Shown here piece by piece: positions 9,196 through 19,217 of a stretch of DNA of 64,000 bases (the first letter of the stretch is position 1; every line of letters starts with the position of its first letter). Below the pieces are notes generated by a model. That model searched no databases. It had not been told where the DNA came from and was given only the letters and a program-made list of their open reading frames with translations. The DNA comes from WRAU01 sp964277385 (GTDB lineage: Bacteria > Pseudomonadota > Alphaproteobacteria > WRAU01 > Hepatincolaceae). The DNA lies in assembly GCA_964277385.1 (NCBI GenBank), contig OZ195520.1, positions 248,001 through 312,000 on the forward strand, written 5' to 3'. Position numbers and translations under genes: made by a program.

Positions 9196-11037
9196 ATGCA
9201 AGACTTTATAGATCAACTTAGAGATGCTGTTTCTATTGTTGATGTGGTACAAGAGAAAGTATCTTTAACAAAAAAAGGTAGAGAATATATGGGTTTATGT
9301 CCTTTTCATGGAGAAAAAACCCCATCTTTTTATGTTAATCCAACAAAAGGATTCTATTATTGTTTTGGTTGTCAGGCTAAGGGAAATATTTTTACTTTTT
9401 ACCAAGAAATTTATAAGATGACTTTTCTTGAATCAGTTGAAAATATTGCTAAAAAGGCTGGTATGACTATTCCTTCTAAATTAAACTTGAGTGATGTTTT
9501 TAAAGAAGATACTAAAAAAAACAACCTAATTTCAGTATGTGAAAAAGCTAGTAATTATTTTAGCAATAATTTATTTTCAATGGAAGGTAAAAAAGCATTA
9601 AATTATTTAAGAAGTAGAGGACTTAAAAAAGAAACTATAGAGTATTTTAATTTAGGTTTTAGTTTAAATTCATCTAAGGAACTTTGGGATAATTTAGAAA
9701 AAGAAGGATATTATGATGAAGATATTCTTGAGATAGGCTTAAAAAATCATAGTCAAAAAGGCGATATATATGATTTTTTTAGAAATCGTATAATTTTCCC
9801 AATAAAAGATAATTTTGGTAAAACAATAGCATTTGGTGGAAGAGGTATGTGTAATGAGATTCCTAAATACCTTAATACTAAAGAAAGTCATATTTTTCAT
9901 AAAAAAAATACATTATATAATTTACATTTGGCTATTCAAAATTTAAAAAACAAATCTTTAGTTGTTGTAGAAGGTTATATGGATGTAATATCTTTATTTA
10001 ATAATGGGTTTAAAACATCAATAGCTGGTTTAGGAACATCAATAACAGAAGAACACTTGAAAATTATTAATAAGTATGATAAGTCTCCAATTTTTTGTTT
10101 AGATGGCGATATTGCAGGAATTAAAGCTACAAATAGGGTTATTGATTTATATATTAACATTTTTGAAGTAGGTATGAATCCTCGTTTTGTTATTTTAGAA
10201 GATTCTCAAGATCCAGATAGCTATGTTATAAAAAATGGTAAAGATAAATTTCAAGAATGTTTAAATAATTCTAAAAGTTTATCCGAGATTCTTTGGGAAA
10301 ACGAATCCTCTAATCTTAATCTAAATTTGCCAGAAGTATCAATGATGGTTCTAAGAGAATTAGAAAAAAAAATCTCTAAAATTAAGGATACACAATTAAA
10401 AGCAAAGTATTTATCGTTTTTTAAAAATAAAATCTTCAATTACAATAGAAACAATAATCTAATAAAAAATAGTAGTTTGTATAGCTATGAAGAATATAAT
10501 GGGCAAAAATTAGAATTAAAACAACTTAATTATGAAAATGAGCGAGATGGCATTTTAATATCTTGCATTTTATTGTATCCTGAAATACTATATGATGTTG
10601 AAGAAAAATTAGGATTATGTAATTTTAAAGATCTGAAATTAGAAAAAATAAGAGTAACATTATTAGAAAATATACATTTAAGTGAGAGTGATCTATCATC
10701 TGTATTGCTTGCAATTAAAGATGAATGCGACTATGTGTTGAATATGAGCATGGTAAAACCTAAATTACAAAATATATTATCTCAGAAAGATGCTGAAAAG
10801 GTATTCAATGACAGTTATAATCTTATATTAATAGAGAATTTAGAACAGTCAAAAAGAGCAACCTTAGAAGAAATAAAAAAATTAGGGCGAGAGCTATCTC
10901 AGATAAGAGAAGATATATCATCATCTAAAAGTAATGAAAATAAACAAAATATAGAAAACAAAATACAAATTTTAATGAATCAACAAATAGAAATATCAAA
11001 ATATATAAATTCTTTAAAAAGAATACAGTTAGATTAA
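9196..11037 (+). CDS. dnaG: DNA primase
   Basis: DnaG makes the RNA primers for replication. The 613-residue protein has the N-terminal zinc ribbon with Cys35, His38, Cys56 and Cys59, then the RNA polymerase domain with the TOPRIM core (VVVEGYMDVISL near 255-266 and the acidic FCLDGDIAGIKA near 297-308). The C-terminal part, from about 400, is poorly conserved, lysine-rich and coiled, and should be the DnaB-binding region. Length is normal for alphaproteobacteria. rpoD starts 13 bp downstream, and the pair is probably one operon with yqeY. Confidence 0.96.
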   Translation: MQDFIDQLRDAVSIVDVVQEKVSLTKKGREYMGLCPFHGEKTPSFYVNPTKGFYYCFGCQAKGNIFTFYQEIYKMTFLESVENIAKKAGMTIPSKLNLSDVFKEDTKKNNLISVCEKASNYFSNNLFSMEGKKALNYLRSRGLKKETIEYFNLGFSLNSSKELWDNLEKEGYYDEDILEIGLKNHSQKGDIYDFFRNRIIFPIKDNFGKTIAFGGRGMCNEIPKYLNTKESHIFHKKNTLYNLHLAIQNLKNKSLVVVEGYMDVISLFNNGFKTSIAGLGTSITEEHLKIINKYDKSPIFCLDGDIAGIKATNRVIDLYINIFEVGMNPRFVILEDSQDPDSYVIKNGKDKFQECLNNSKSLSEILWENESSNLNLNLPEVSMMVLRELEKKISKIKDTQLKAKYLSFFKNKIFNYNRNNNLIKNSSLYSYEEYNGQKLELKQLNYENERDGILISCILLYPEILYDVEEKLGLCNFKDLKLEKIRVTLLENIHLSESDLSSVLLAIKDECDYVLNMSMVKPKLQNILSQKDAEKVFNDSYNLILIENLEQSKRATLEEIKKLGRELSQIREDISSSKSNENKQNIENKIQILMNQQIEISKYINSLKRIQLD

Positions 11038-11050
11038 AGGGAAAACTTAT

Positions 11051-13171
11051 ATGTCTAAAGAAAAAGATAATAACTCTAACGGTAAGAAAAATATAAATTT
11101 TTTAAACGAAGAAAAATTAAGAAAAAAAGAATTGGAAAGAATGGCGGATGAGTGGCTTAACAAAGATAAACCTTCTAAAACTAAAAATTCTGTAAAAGAA
11201 GAAAAATCTTCTAAAGAAACGACATCTAAATCATTTACAGAAGAAGAAAAAGCTAGCTTTATAGAAAAAGTATCAAAAATTTCTAAACTAAAGGGTTATA
11301 TAACTTATAATGATATTAATAATAGTTTATCAGAAGATAAAGTTAGTGATATTGCTATGGAAGATACCTTAAATATCCTAAATGATATAAATATTTCTGA
11401 AAAAAATTATGATGAATACGGAGAAGAAATCTACTATTTGGGATATTCTAAACCTCAAGAATCTGAAAAAGAAAAATCAGAAGAAGCAGAGATAAGTTAT
11501 CATAGAACAGATAATCCAGTAAAACTCTATTATAAAGATATCACCTCAATCTCAAAAAGATTAACTAAAGAAGGTGAAATAGCTATTGCTAAACGTATAG
11601 AAGCTGGTAGAAATTTAGTTATGGAGGGAATAGTTCAAAACCCTATAACTTATGAATTTATTAAAGAGTGGTATTCTAAATATGTTCAAGGAACAGCGTA
11701 TATAAGAAATTTAATTGATTGGCAGTCTTTTTGGAATAATAATGAAGATATTTTTGGAAAAATAGAAGATCTTAAAGAAGAAGTTTCTAAAAAAGCTAAA
11801 GAAGCAATGTCTGAGGAAAAAGATTTAGATGATAAAGACAAAGATATAGATGTAGAAGCTATTGAAGATATAACAGATGTTGAAGAAAATTTGGAAGATG
11901 AGCATGATAATATTCCAGAAGTTTCATTATCAATAATAGAAAATCATATTAGTGTTAAATTTATAGAAATTGTAAAAAAATTACTAGAAATTAATGACAA
12001 AATTCAAGAAGAACAGAAAAAAAATATTTTATCTTTTTTGCAAACAGGAATATTAGAATCTTCTGTTAAAGTAGAAAAATTTTTACAAAAACGAAGTGAG
12101 TATTTAAGAGCAATTTTTTTAAATTCTAATACAATTAATAAAATTATTAACAAAACTATATCAGAATATCAAAATATTATTCTTAATGAAAATAGAATTC
12201 TTAAACTTCTTTTAGAATCTAATATTACAAAAAATAAAGCTGTTTCTGTAATTCCTATTTTTTTATTAAATGATGGAATAATAATTGTATGTAAAAATGA
12301 ACCAAAGTTATCAAAAACAATTGAAAATTATAAAGAGTTTTTTCAAAAATATATAGATGATATTATAGAGACAGTGTTGCATTATAATATAGATATAAAC
12401 AAATTTAAGTTTATTGTTAGTGTAATTCAAAAAGGTGAAAAACATAAAAATATAGCAAAACAAGAAATGATAGAAGGGAATTTAAGACTTGTTATTTCTA
12501 TCGCAAATAAGTATTTTAATCGTGGATTACAAAGATCAGATCTAATACAAGAAGGTAATATAGGTTTAATGAGAGCGGTACATAAGTTTGATTATAAAAG
12601 AGGTCATAAATTTTCCACATATGCAACATGGTGGATTAGGCAATCTATAACAAGAGCGATTGCTGATCAAAGTAGAACTATAAGAATACCAGTTCATATG
12701 ATTGAAACAATCAATAAGGTTGTAAAAACTTCTGCTCAATTTGCTCAAGATAATTCAAAAGAAGCAATACCAGAAGAAATAGCTTCTAAATTAAATTTAT
12801 CAGTAGACAAAGTTAGAAAGGTATTAAGAATTGCTAAAGAACCAGTAAGCTTAGAAACTCCTGTAAGTGATGATGATAGCTTTTTAGGAGATTTTTTAGA
12901 AGATAAAAAAGCTGTTCAACCAATAGATATGGCTATACATTCAGATCTAAAAAGATCAATTAATCAAATTCTAAGTACTTTAACTCCAAGAGAAGAAAGA
13001 GTATTAAGAATGAGATTTGGTCTTGGTACTAATTCTGATAATACACTAGAAGAAGTAGGTAAGCAGTTTACAGTAACAAGAGAACGCATAAGACAAATAG
13101 AAGCAAAAGCCCTTAGAAAGTTGAAACATCCTAGTAGATCTCGTAAGTTAAAGAGTTTTTTAGATTTTTAG
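11051..13171 (+). CDS. rpoD: Primary sigma factor (sigma-70)
   Basis: This is the housekeeping sigma factor that directs RNA polymerase to -10/-35 promoters. The 706-residue protein has a charged N-terminal region 1.1, region 1.2 (DNPVKLYYKDITSI), a long acidic non-conserved region, region 2 (RLVISIANKYFNRGLQRSDL, then YKRGHKFSTYATWWIRQSI), region 3, and region 4 with the HTH (EERVLRMRFGLG, TRERIRQIEAKALRKL). The size and insert match alphaproteobacterial RpoD. GGGAAAA precedes the ATG. It is the last gene of the yqeY-dnaG-rpoD run. Confidence 0.97.
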   Translation: MSKEKDNNSNGKKNINFLNEEKLRKKELERMADEWLNKDKPSKTKNSVKEEKSSKETTSKSFTEEEKASFIEKVSKISKLKGYITYNDINNSLSEDKVSDIAMEDTLNILNDINISEKNYDEYGEEIYYLGYSKPQESEKEKSEEAEISYHRTDNPVKLYYKDITSISKRLTKEGEIAIAKRIEAGRNLVMEGIVQNPITYEFIKEWYSKYVQGTAYIRNLIDWQSFWNNNEDIFGKIEDLKEEVSKKAKEAMSEEKDLDDKDKDIDVEAIEDITDVEENLEDEHDNIPEVSLSIIENHISVKFIEIVKKLLEINDKIQEEQKKNILSFLQTGILESSVKVEKFLQKRSEYLRAIFLNSNTINKIINKTISEYQNIILNENRILKLLLESNITKNKAVSVIPIFLLNDGIIIVCKNEPKLSKTIENYKEFFQKYIDDIIETVLHYNIDINKFKFIVSVIQKGEKHKNIAKQEMIEGNLRLVISIANKYFNRGLQRSDLIQEGNIGLMRAVHKFDYKRGHKFSTYATWWIRQSITRAIADQSRTIRIPVHMIETINKVVKTSAQFAQDNSKEAIPEEIASKLNLSVDKVRKVLRIAKEPVSLETPVSDDDSFLGDFLEDKKAVQPIDMAIHSDLKRSINQILSTLTPREERVLRMRFGLGTNSDNTLEEVGKQFTVTRERIRQIEAKALRKLKHPSRSRKLKSFLDF

Positions 13172-13272
13172 TTTGTTAATTTGGTGTAAGTAAGCTATGT
13201 TTTTAAAAACTAATTACAAACATTTTTTTATTAATAATAATAGATTTAAGTGTTAATTTCAAAGAGGTTAAT

Positions 13273-14016
13273 ATGAAAAAATTAGAATCGTTTTCGCCAA
13301 CAACAATTGAAGTATTAAAATACTATGTTTATGTTATAGTTGATGTTTCTACAAATAAGATTTGTCATATACAAAAAGGGCAAGGTAATTCGGTATTTGA
13401 GTGTTTAAAATCTAAAGAAATATCATTTAAAACAGTTCTAAAAGCTTATATAGCACAATATTCTTTAACAGAAGATCAGGCTGCAATGTTAGCAACTACA
13501 TTAATAAATTTTATAACATGTTTTTATTTATCCGATTTATGCTACCCTATAGGAGTTGATGCAAATGAAAGATCTATTATAGCGGTAGAAGATATAGAAT
13601 CAAAATATGCACCTATAATTATCAGTAAAAATGATTTTAAACATAACATTTTGTTTGTATCTATTGATAATTCATATGACCCCTTTGGAAGTTCTGTTAA
13701 ACTTTATGAAAACTCGAGAAAAGCATGGCCTATAGACATTGATAAAGTTATTAATCATGTTGATTTTGTAATTGCTACATATAATGGCATCTTTAAAGAA
13801 ATTTATAAAGCACATAATTGGGAAATTTGTCAATTTGAAGAAAATAATCTACTTTATAAAAATGAAGATAAAGTTAGATATAAATTTACTGGAGATCTGA
13901 TAATGAATCCAGAGATTAGAGATCTTTATATAAATAAGAAACTAGATGAACAGATATTTTTTGATAATTCAGTTAGATATCTTATTGATAATAAATTATC
14001 AGATGAAAAAGAGTGA
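13273..14016 (+). CDS. GIY-YIG-like protein with a degenerate catalytic motif
   Basis: Residues 17-39 read YYVYVIVDVSTN...QKGQGN, which aligns with GIY-YIG nuclease proteins whose second motif is usually Y-(V/I)-G-K-G-x-G-N. Here the YIG part has become H-I-Q, so the nuclease chemistry is probably lost. The other 200 residues are not recognised; they include a C-terminal acidic, lysine-rich region and no membrane segment. A truncated paralogue with an intact YIGKG lies at 28745 and shares the leader AAAGAGG(T/C)TAATATG and the sequence SFSPTT. The gene ends in TGA. It may be a binding protein derived from a mobile-element nuclease, or a decaying one. Confidence 0.6.
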   Translation: MKKLESFSPTTIEVLKYYVYVIVDVSTNKICHIQKGQGNSVFECLKSKEISFKTVLKAYIAQYSLTEDQAAMLATTLINFITCFYLSDLCYPIGVDANERSIIAVEDIESKYAPIIISKNDFKHNILFVSIDNSYDPFGSSVKLYENSRKAWPIDIDKVINHVDFVIATYNGIFKEIYKAHNWEICQFEENNLLYKNEDKVRYKFTGDLIMNPEIRDLYINKKLDEQIFFDNSVRYLIDNKLSDEKE

Positions 14017-14265
14017 TCTTTTTTTAATAAGACCAATGTTCTAAAATAGATAATAACAATAATAGCTGATTATTATTTTGTAGTGTGTTATTGATACTTT
14101 TGTTATTTGTTTTATTTTTAGAAAAGTAGATTGCATCTTTGATATTTATAATAAATTTGATTCTTTATAATTATACGCATTACTAAAGTAAATGATTTAT
14201 ATACAACATATATATAAAGAGTTTAATAGTGTAACATCATGTTAAAAAATTTCAATAATTTATGT

Positions 14266-14291
14266 GATAATTATATACATAAAGGACCAAA
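14266..14291 (+). repeat. Dispersed short repeat, copy 1
   Basis: GATAATTATATAC followed by ATAAAGGACCAAA. Three other copies occur at 28924-28945 (reverse), 55894-55920 (forward) and 56979-57003 (reverse). Copies sit at edges of decayed accessory patches. Confidence 0.6.
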
Positions 14292-14316
14292 TTAATTAAA
14301 ACTATTTTTGTGCTTG

Positions 14317-14777
14317 CTAAAAAGATGTACGTAATATATTACAAGCTTGAATAACTTTATCTTTATTTATATGTTTAAAAATTATTTCTTCTTGCGCTAT
14401 AGCTGTTTTAATTTTTATAAAATACTTTGGTCTATATTTAAAAAATAAATATATTCCCCCCAATAAAAAACCTATTATAACAATATAATAAATAATGTAG
14501 ATATAATCATTTAAAAATTTATTTATTAGTACAAGAAGTTTGTTAGGTAGTACATAATTAATAGTAGCTAAAAGTAAGTATTGACATAAAAGGACTATAA
14601 CAAATCCAAAAATTATTACAAATGTTGCTCGTAAATATTGAATCCAATAAAATTCTTTATGTGGTGTTGGGTCTACTCCTGTAAGACTTGATAAAATGTA
14701 AGATTGATTATTATAAATTAGTTCTTGATTCGTAATTTTAATATTATTTTTTCCTCATATAATATTTTTTCTTCCAT
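14317..14777 (-). pseudogene. Small two-TM membrane protein, frameshifted in a poly-A tract
   Basis: Starting at the ATG at 14775-14777, which has AGAAGG upstream on the minus strand, the frame reads MEEKILYEEK and then stops. Adding one A to an A6 run about 30 bases in restores an open frame of 153 codons to a TAG at 14317. The restored product has a soluble N-terminus (IKITNQELIYNNQSY, GVDPTPHKEFYWIQYL), two membrane segments (FVIIFGFVIVLLCQYLLL and IYIIYYIVIIGFLLGGIYLF) and a basic tail. I do not recognise the family. The damage may be real, a sequencing error at a homopolymer, or tolerated by polymerase slippage. Confidence 0.5.
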
Positions 14778-14810
14778 TGATTACCTTCTTTTTTAAGTTT
14801 ATTTATATAA

Positions 14811-15312
14811 TATCACAATAGCACAAAACGGTTAAAAAACCAAAAAAACTGGTATATAATACTAATATAAGCAAAAAATTATAAGAGTATTATTAATGGA
14901 ATTAAAGTTCAAAAGTTTATTACAATTCACTCAACATTTTAATAAAGAAGCAAAATGTAGTGAATATTTAGCTCAAATGAGATGGGGAAATAAACCTATT
15001 TGTCCTCATTGTAAATTTGATGATAAAATCTATAAATTTAAAAACGGTATTCATTATAAATGTAGCTCTTGCAACAAAAGATTTACAGTTAGAGTTGGTA
15101 CAGCCTTAGAAGATTCAAGAATATCATTACAAAAATGGTTAATAGCTTTTTATTTAACTACTTCTCATAAAAAAGGAATTAGTTCAATTCAACTATCTAA
15201 AGATATTGAAATAACTCAAAAGACAGCTTGGTATATGTTAAAAAGAATTCAATATATTGCAAATTTTTATTTTACAAGTAGACCGGTTATTAATATTAGA
15301 TTTAATACTTAA
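14811..15312 (+). mobile_element. IS1595-like insertion sequence fragment with truncated transposase
   Basis: The coding part 14896-15312 gives 138 residues. It has a zinc ribbon (Cys residues in CPHCKF and CSSCNKRF), then the helical region ending in KTAWYMLKRIQ, typical of IS1595/ISXO2-type transposases. A full transposase is about twice as long and continues with an acidic VDETYIGG-like catalytic block, which is absent; the last residues (FYFTSRPVINIRFNT) look unrelated. The element probably starts near TATCACAATA (14811-14820), because the same sequence heads a second, reversed fragment at 56163-56487. It cannot move on its own. Confidence 0.75.
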
Positions 15313-15501
15313 ATAATTAAATAATGTAATAAATAATGTAATATTTATATATTTTATATTAAAAAAGGATTAAATACAAAATATACTACCTATTTTTATA
15401 AATAAATTACTATTTTATGATTTTTTTGTTGCATATAAAATGAATATCAATTAACATACTTATTGTTAGGTACTACTTTATTTAGTAGTATTTTTGGTAT
15501 T

Positions 15502-15578
15502 GGGTCTGTAGCTCAGCTGGTTAGAGCTCCCCGCTCATAACGGGGCGGTCGTAGGTTCGAGTCCTACCGGACCCACCA
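15502..15578 (+). tRNA. tRNA with CAU anticodon (Met or lysidine-type Ile2)
   Basis: A 77-nt cloverleaf with acceptor GGGTCTG/CGGACCC, D-loop AGCTCAGCTGGTTAGAGC, anticodon loop CTCATAA, T arm GTAGGTTCGAGTCCTAC and an encoded CCA. The body resembles Ile2 (CAU modified to lysidine) more than a standard elongator Met, but I cannot decide by eye. It is not an initiator type. Confidence 0.9.
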
Positions 15579-16312
15579 TTTTTCTATTAAATCTCTTTTA
15601 AAAATATGAATGTAAAGTAGTATTAAAACTTAACTGCGAAACAAAGATAAATAATTAATTTAAGATAAACTATATTTGCGTCATATATCTTGCAATCGAA
15701 AAAAGAATTGGAATTAATCATTAAAGTAAACTAATATTTTATAATAAGGCAATTATAACACATTACATATCGTGCAATAAAAAGAACTGAAAAAAACAAC
15801 CAATTACTCCATAAAAACCTATTTAATCCTCTTTACTTTATTGCATATTTAATAATATTAAATATATTATATTTTACTTAAATAATAGATATTTGTAAAA
15901 ATTAAAACATATATAATGGATCCAATATTTTATATTTTTAATTGTTTTCAATGATAGTTACTCATAAAAAATAAGCAAATAATATTAATAAATAAAATAT
16001 AGCTTGGAAATCCTATTTAATACCTATATAAAAGATAAAGCATTATAAAACAATGAATTATTTTTGATTGGTAAATTTATAATGTTTATAGGGAAAGATG
16101 TACTATATAACTAATTAAAAAAAACTTATGATTTTGCACATAATTGTTTTAATTTATATTGATAAAAAAATAATTATTTTATTGAATTTTTTACAAAGGG
16201 TTCTATACTTTTTATTATAAAAAAGTTAAGAGTTTTCTTTATTAAATTCGTATATTTTATATTATTTTTTAGCTTCAAAAAAGTAGAAGTTTATTTTTTT
16301 AAAGGTCATTTT
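15579..16312. other. Intergenic region, 734 bp, no gene seen
   Basis: AT-rich spacer between the CAU tRNA and the next gene. Frames are broken and no RNA gene, IS end or strong hairpin was found. Together with the frameshifted gene and IS fragment upstream it looks like decayed accessory DNA. Confidence 0.45.
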
Positions 16313-16915
16313 ATGAATTTTAATTTTAAACAAGAATTTAATAGAAAACTTATTCATCTTAGTTCGTCTATTTATCCGATCCTTTATATGTTTTTTACTA
16401 AAGAAGTTATGGTTGTAATAACTTCCGTAGTATTAGCAAGTGTTTTTTTATGGGATTTTTGTCGTTTAATAAAAATTGAATTACAATTTCTTTCTTTTAT
16501 TAATAAATTTATCAGAGAAAAAGAATCAAAAAGATTAATAGGTGCTACATATTTTTTAGCTTCTATTTTACTGGTTATTATATTGTTTCCTAAAAATATA
16601 GCAATTGTTAGTATGTTTATTTTAATTTTTTGTGATACATTTGCAGCCCTTATAGGAAAATCAATTGGTAAGTTGAAAATTAAATCATTAGATAAATCAA
16701 TAGAAGGTTTTATAGCTTTTATTATTACAGGTTTTTTTATTTTATGTATATACTTGCAGATTGTTTATGAAACTGTAACTTATAACTTATATTTATTATC
16801 TTTTATTTCTATTTGTATTACTGGTATGGTTGAATTATTTTCCAATAAAGTAAAAATAGATGATAACTTTTCTATAACTTTAGTTTCGGCTTTATGTTTA
16901 TACTTTTTTTTATAA
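16313..16915 (+). CDS. Polyprenol/diacylglycerol kinase-like membrane protein (SEC59/DGK1/VTE5 group)
   Basis: A 200-residue integral membrane protein with about six hydrophobic segments. It has RKLIHLSSSIYP near the N-terminus and FCDTFAALIGKSIGK near residue 108 followed by KSIEGFIAF. These match the CTP-dependent dolichol/phytol/diacylglycerol kinase family, which is related to phosphatidate cytidylyltransferase. Members phosphorylate a lipid alcohol at the membrane; the substrate here is unknown. AAAGG precedes the ATG. It stands alone, in the opposite direction to the downstream salvage genes. A phosphatidate cytidylyltransferase (CdsA-like) role is a less likely alternative. Confidence 0.7.
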   Translation: MNFNFKQEFNRKLIHLSSSIYPILYMFFTKEVMVVITSVVLASVFLWDFCRLIKIELQFLSFINKFIREKESKRLIGATYFLASILLVIILFPKNIAIVSMFILIFCDTFAALIGKSIGKLKIKSLDKSIEGFIAFIITGFFILCIYLQIVYETVTYNLYLLSFISICITGMVELFSNKVKIDDNFSITLVSALCLYFFL

Positions 16916-17153
16916 TATATTAAATTGTATACAACTAACTATATATAAAATACGAGAAATATAAATAAAAAATAGAGCTAAAATAATTGATAATAGTAAA
17001 CATATAAGAATATAATATATATTTTTTTGTAATGAAAATATCTTTTAATAAAATAAAAAACAGTGTTTTAATAACACGAAACAATTATAGTTTTCTTTAT
17101 ACAAAATCTATATAATTGTTATTTTAAATATTTTTGTATAAAGAGCTAACTTT

Positions 17154-17555
17154 TTATTTAGATAAATTTTCAGGACCAAAAGACTTAGGTAATAATTCAT
17201 CTAAAGTAAAAGTTTTTATATATCCTTTTTGTGAAAAAATATGGATAGGAGTATCAAGAATTGCGAATTCCCTTATTCTTTGCCTACAACCACCACATGG
17301 AGTGCACAATAAATCACCCATACCTATAACAGCGATTTCTTTTATCTTTTTATCTCCAGCCATAATCATAGCAGATATAGCAGAGGCTTCAGCACAACAC
17401 CCTTGAGGATAGGCAGCATTTTCAACATTAGCACCTAAATGATAGTTATCATTTTCACTTATTATACAAGCTCCAACATTAAATTTAGAATAAGGGGCAT
17501 AAGCATAACTTTGTGCTTTTTTTACTAATTCAAATAATTTACCTAATTTTTCCAT
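17154..17555 (-). CDS. cdd: Cytidine deaminase
   Basis: Cdd converts cytidine and deoxycytidine to uridine and deoxyuridine using zinc. The 133-residue protein is the short tetrameric type. It has SKFNVGACI, NVENAAYPQGCCAEASAI (zinc Cys and the catalytic Glu in C-A-E) and PCGGCRQRI (the two other zinc Cys). AAGGAA precedes the ATG. It lies about 320 bp beyond the end of deoA on the same strand and feeds the same pathway, since its deoxyuridine product is a substrate for DeoA. Whether it shares the nupC-deoC-deoA transcript is unclear because of the gap. Confidence 0.95.
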   Translation of the reverse strand: MEKLGKLFELVKKAQSYAYAPYSKFNVGACIISENDNYHLGANVENAAYPQGCCAEASAISAMIMAGDKKIKEIAVIGMGDLLCTPCGGCRQRIREFAILDTPIHIFSQKGYIKTFTLDELLPKSFGPENLSK

Positions 17556-17874
17556 TATTTTTTCCTTATAAATTTATAAAAAGAGGAATTCATTTATAAA
17601 AGTAATTATACATCTAGTATTAAAAAGCTTAAAAGCAATAATTTTGTAAGAAAACTATACTTGTTTTTTGTTATTAACATACTATTGATTGTATCATATG
17701 TTTTATTAAATAATAAAAAAAACTGGACTTATTTTATGTATGACTACCTTTATAAATCATTATGTACTATTATAAAAACTAAATGTAATTGTTAAAAATC
17801 ATACTAATAACATTAATTTTAAACAATTCATATATTAGTTTTACTTTGTCTAATTACCTAAAATATTACCTACT
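17556..17874. other. Intergenic region, 319 bp, no gene seen
   Basis: AT-rich spacer between deoA and cdd with stops in all frames and no clear terminator, repeat or promoter. Confidence 0.45.
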
Positions 17875-19197
17875 TTAAGAAATTACATCATAAACAGGAT
17901 TAATAACTATTTTAGGAGTATTATTTTTTGATACTTCTATAATATTATTTAATATTTCTTCTATTTGATTATAATGTTTTTCATTATTGTAGTGTAATAT
18001 AGCAAAAGGCTGGTTATTATTGACCTCATTCCCAATTTTTGCAACATTTTCTAAACCCACAGATAAATCTAATTCATCTTGCGTAGATTTTCTTCCACCA
18101 CCTAAATGAACAAGAGTCATTCCTAATTCTCTATTATCTATATATGTAATAAATCCAGATTTTTTTAAATAAATAGGTTTCTGAAATTTAGCTTTTGGTA
18201 AAACTTTTTTATAAGAAGTTAAAATATCTTTAGGTCCACCAAGAGAGGCAACCATTTTTTCAAAAATATTAGCAGCAGAGCCATTGTTTAACACATTTTG
18301 AATTAATTTTTTAGCATGGTTTAAGTCTTTAGCAATTTTAGTAACAATTAGCATTTCAGAGGCTAAAGCAACCGTAATTTCATGTAATTTAGAATCCCTT
18401 TTTACTCCTAATAAGTATTCTATAGATTCTACTATTTCTAAAGAGTTACCAATATTAGAAGATAAAGATTCATTCATATCAGTAATTAAAGCAGTAGTAG
18501 GAACACTTGCATCTTTAGATATTTCAACAATAGTTTTTGCAAGATCTTGGGATTTTTCAAGAGTTTCCATAAAAGCACCGTTCCCAGTTTTAATATCCAT
18601 GATTAAAAAATTAATTCCAGCAGCAAGTTTTTTAGATAAAATAGAAGAAGCAATCAAGGGAATGGATTCCACGGTAGCAGTAGTATCTCTTACAGCATAA
18701 ATTCTTTTATCGGCAGGAGCAAGGTTTTTTGTTTGTCCAATAACAGCACAGCCCACTTCTTGTACAGTTTTTTTGAAGTTTTCAACAGTAGGAGCAGTAT
18801 TATAACCTGGTATAGAATTCATTTTATCGGTAGTTCCACCAGTATGACCAAGGCCTTTACCAGTAATCATAGGAACATAAGCTCCACAAGCCGCCACAAT
18901 TGGTGCTAGTGGAATTGAAACTAAATCACCAACACCACCTGTTGAGTGCTTATCTACTATGGGTTTATCTGATAAGTTATCAAATGTGATAACCTCACCA
19001 GAGTTTCTCATTGCTAAGGTAATTTCTTTTCTTTCATTTGAATTAAGATCATTTAAAAAAATAGCCATAGTCATAGCAGATATTTGTTCATTTGTTACTG
19101 TGTTCTTTGTTACACCATCTATAAAGAACTGAATTTCTTCTTTTGATAATTCTCCTTTATCGCGTTTTTTTCTTATAATTTCTTTGATCAAAAACAT
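17875..19197 (-). CDS. deoA: Thymidine phosphorylase
   Basis: DeoA splits thymidine or deoxyuridine with phosphate into the base and 2-deoxyribose-1-phosphate. The 440 residues equal the length of the Escherichia coli enzyme, and the sequence follows it closely. KHSTGGVGD (83-91) is the phosphate-binding signature; GKGLGHTGGTTDKMNSIPG and IGQTKNLAPADKRIYAVRDTT (two blocks) surround the nucleoside site. AAAGGAAAA precedes the ATG. It follows deoC after 20 bp, as part of nupC-deoC-deoA. Its product needs phosphopentomutase (DeoB) before DeoC can act, and deoB is not in this window. Confidence 0.96.
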   Translation of the reverse strand: MFLIKEIIRKKRDKGELSKEEIQFFIDGVTKNTVTNEQISAMTMAIFLNDLNSNERKEITLAMRNSGEVITFDNLSDKPIVDKHSTGGVGDLVSIPLAPIVAACGAYVPMITGKGLGHTGGTTDKMNSIPGYNTAPTVENFKKTVQEVGCAVIGQTKNLAPADKRIYAVRDTTATVESIPLIASSILSKKLAAGINFLIMDIKTGNGAFMETLEKSQDLAKTIVEISKDASVPTTALITDMNESLSSNIGNSLEIVESIEYLLGVKRDSKLHEITVALASEMLIVTKIAKDLNHAKKLIQNVLNNGSAANIFEKMVASLGGPKDILTSYKKVLPKAKFQKPIYLKKSGFITYIDNRELGMTLVHLGGGRKSTQDELDLSVGLENVAKIGNEVNNNQPFAILHYNNEKHYNQIEEILNNIIEVSKNNTPKIVINPVYDVIS

Positions 19198-19217
19198 TTT
19201 ATTTTCCTTTTTTATAT

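Noticed and set aside
17134..17406. 90-codon plus-strand frame over cdd
   Set aside because: It is antisense to the clear cytidine deaminase gene and has no independent motif.
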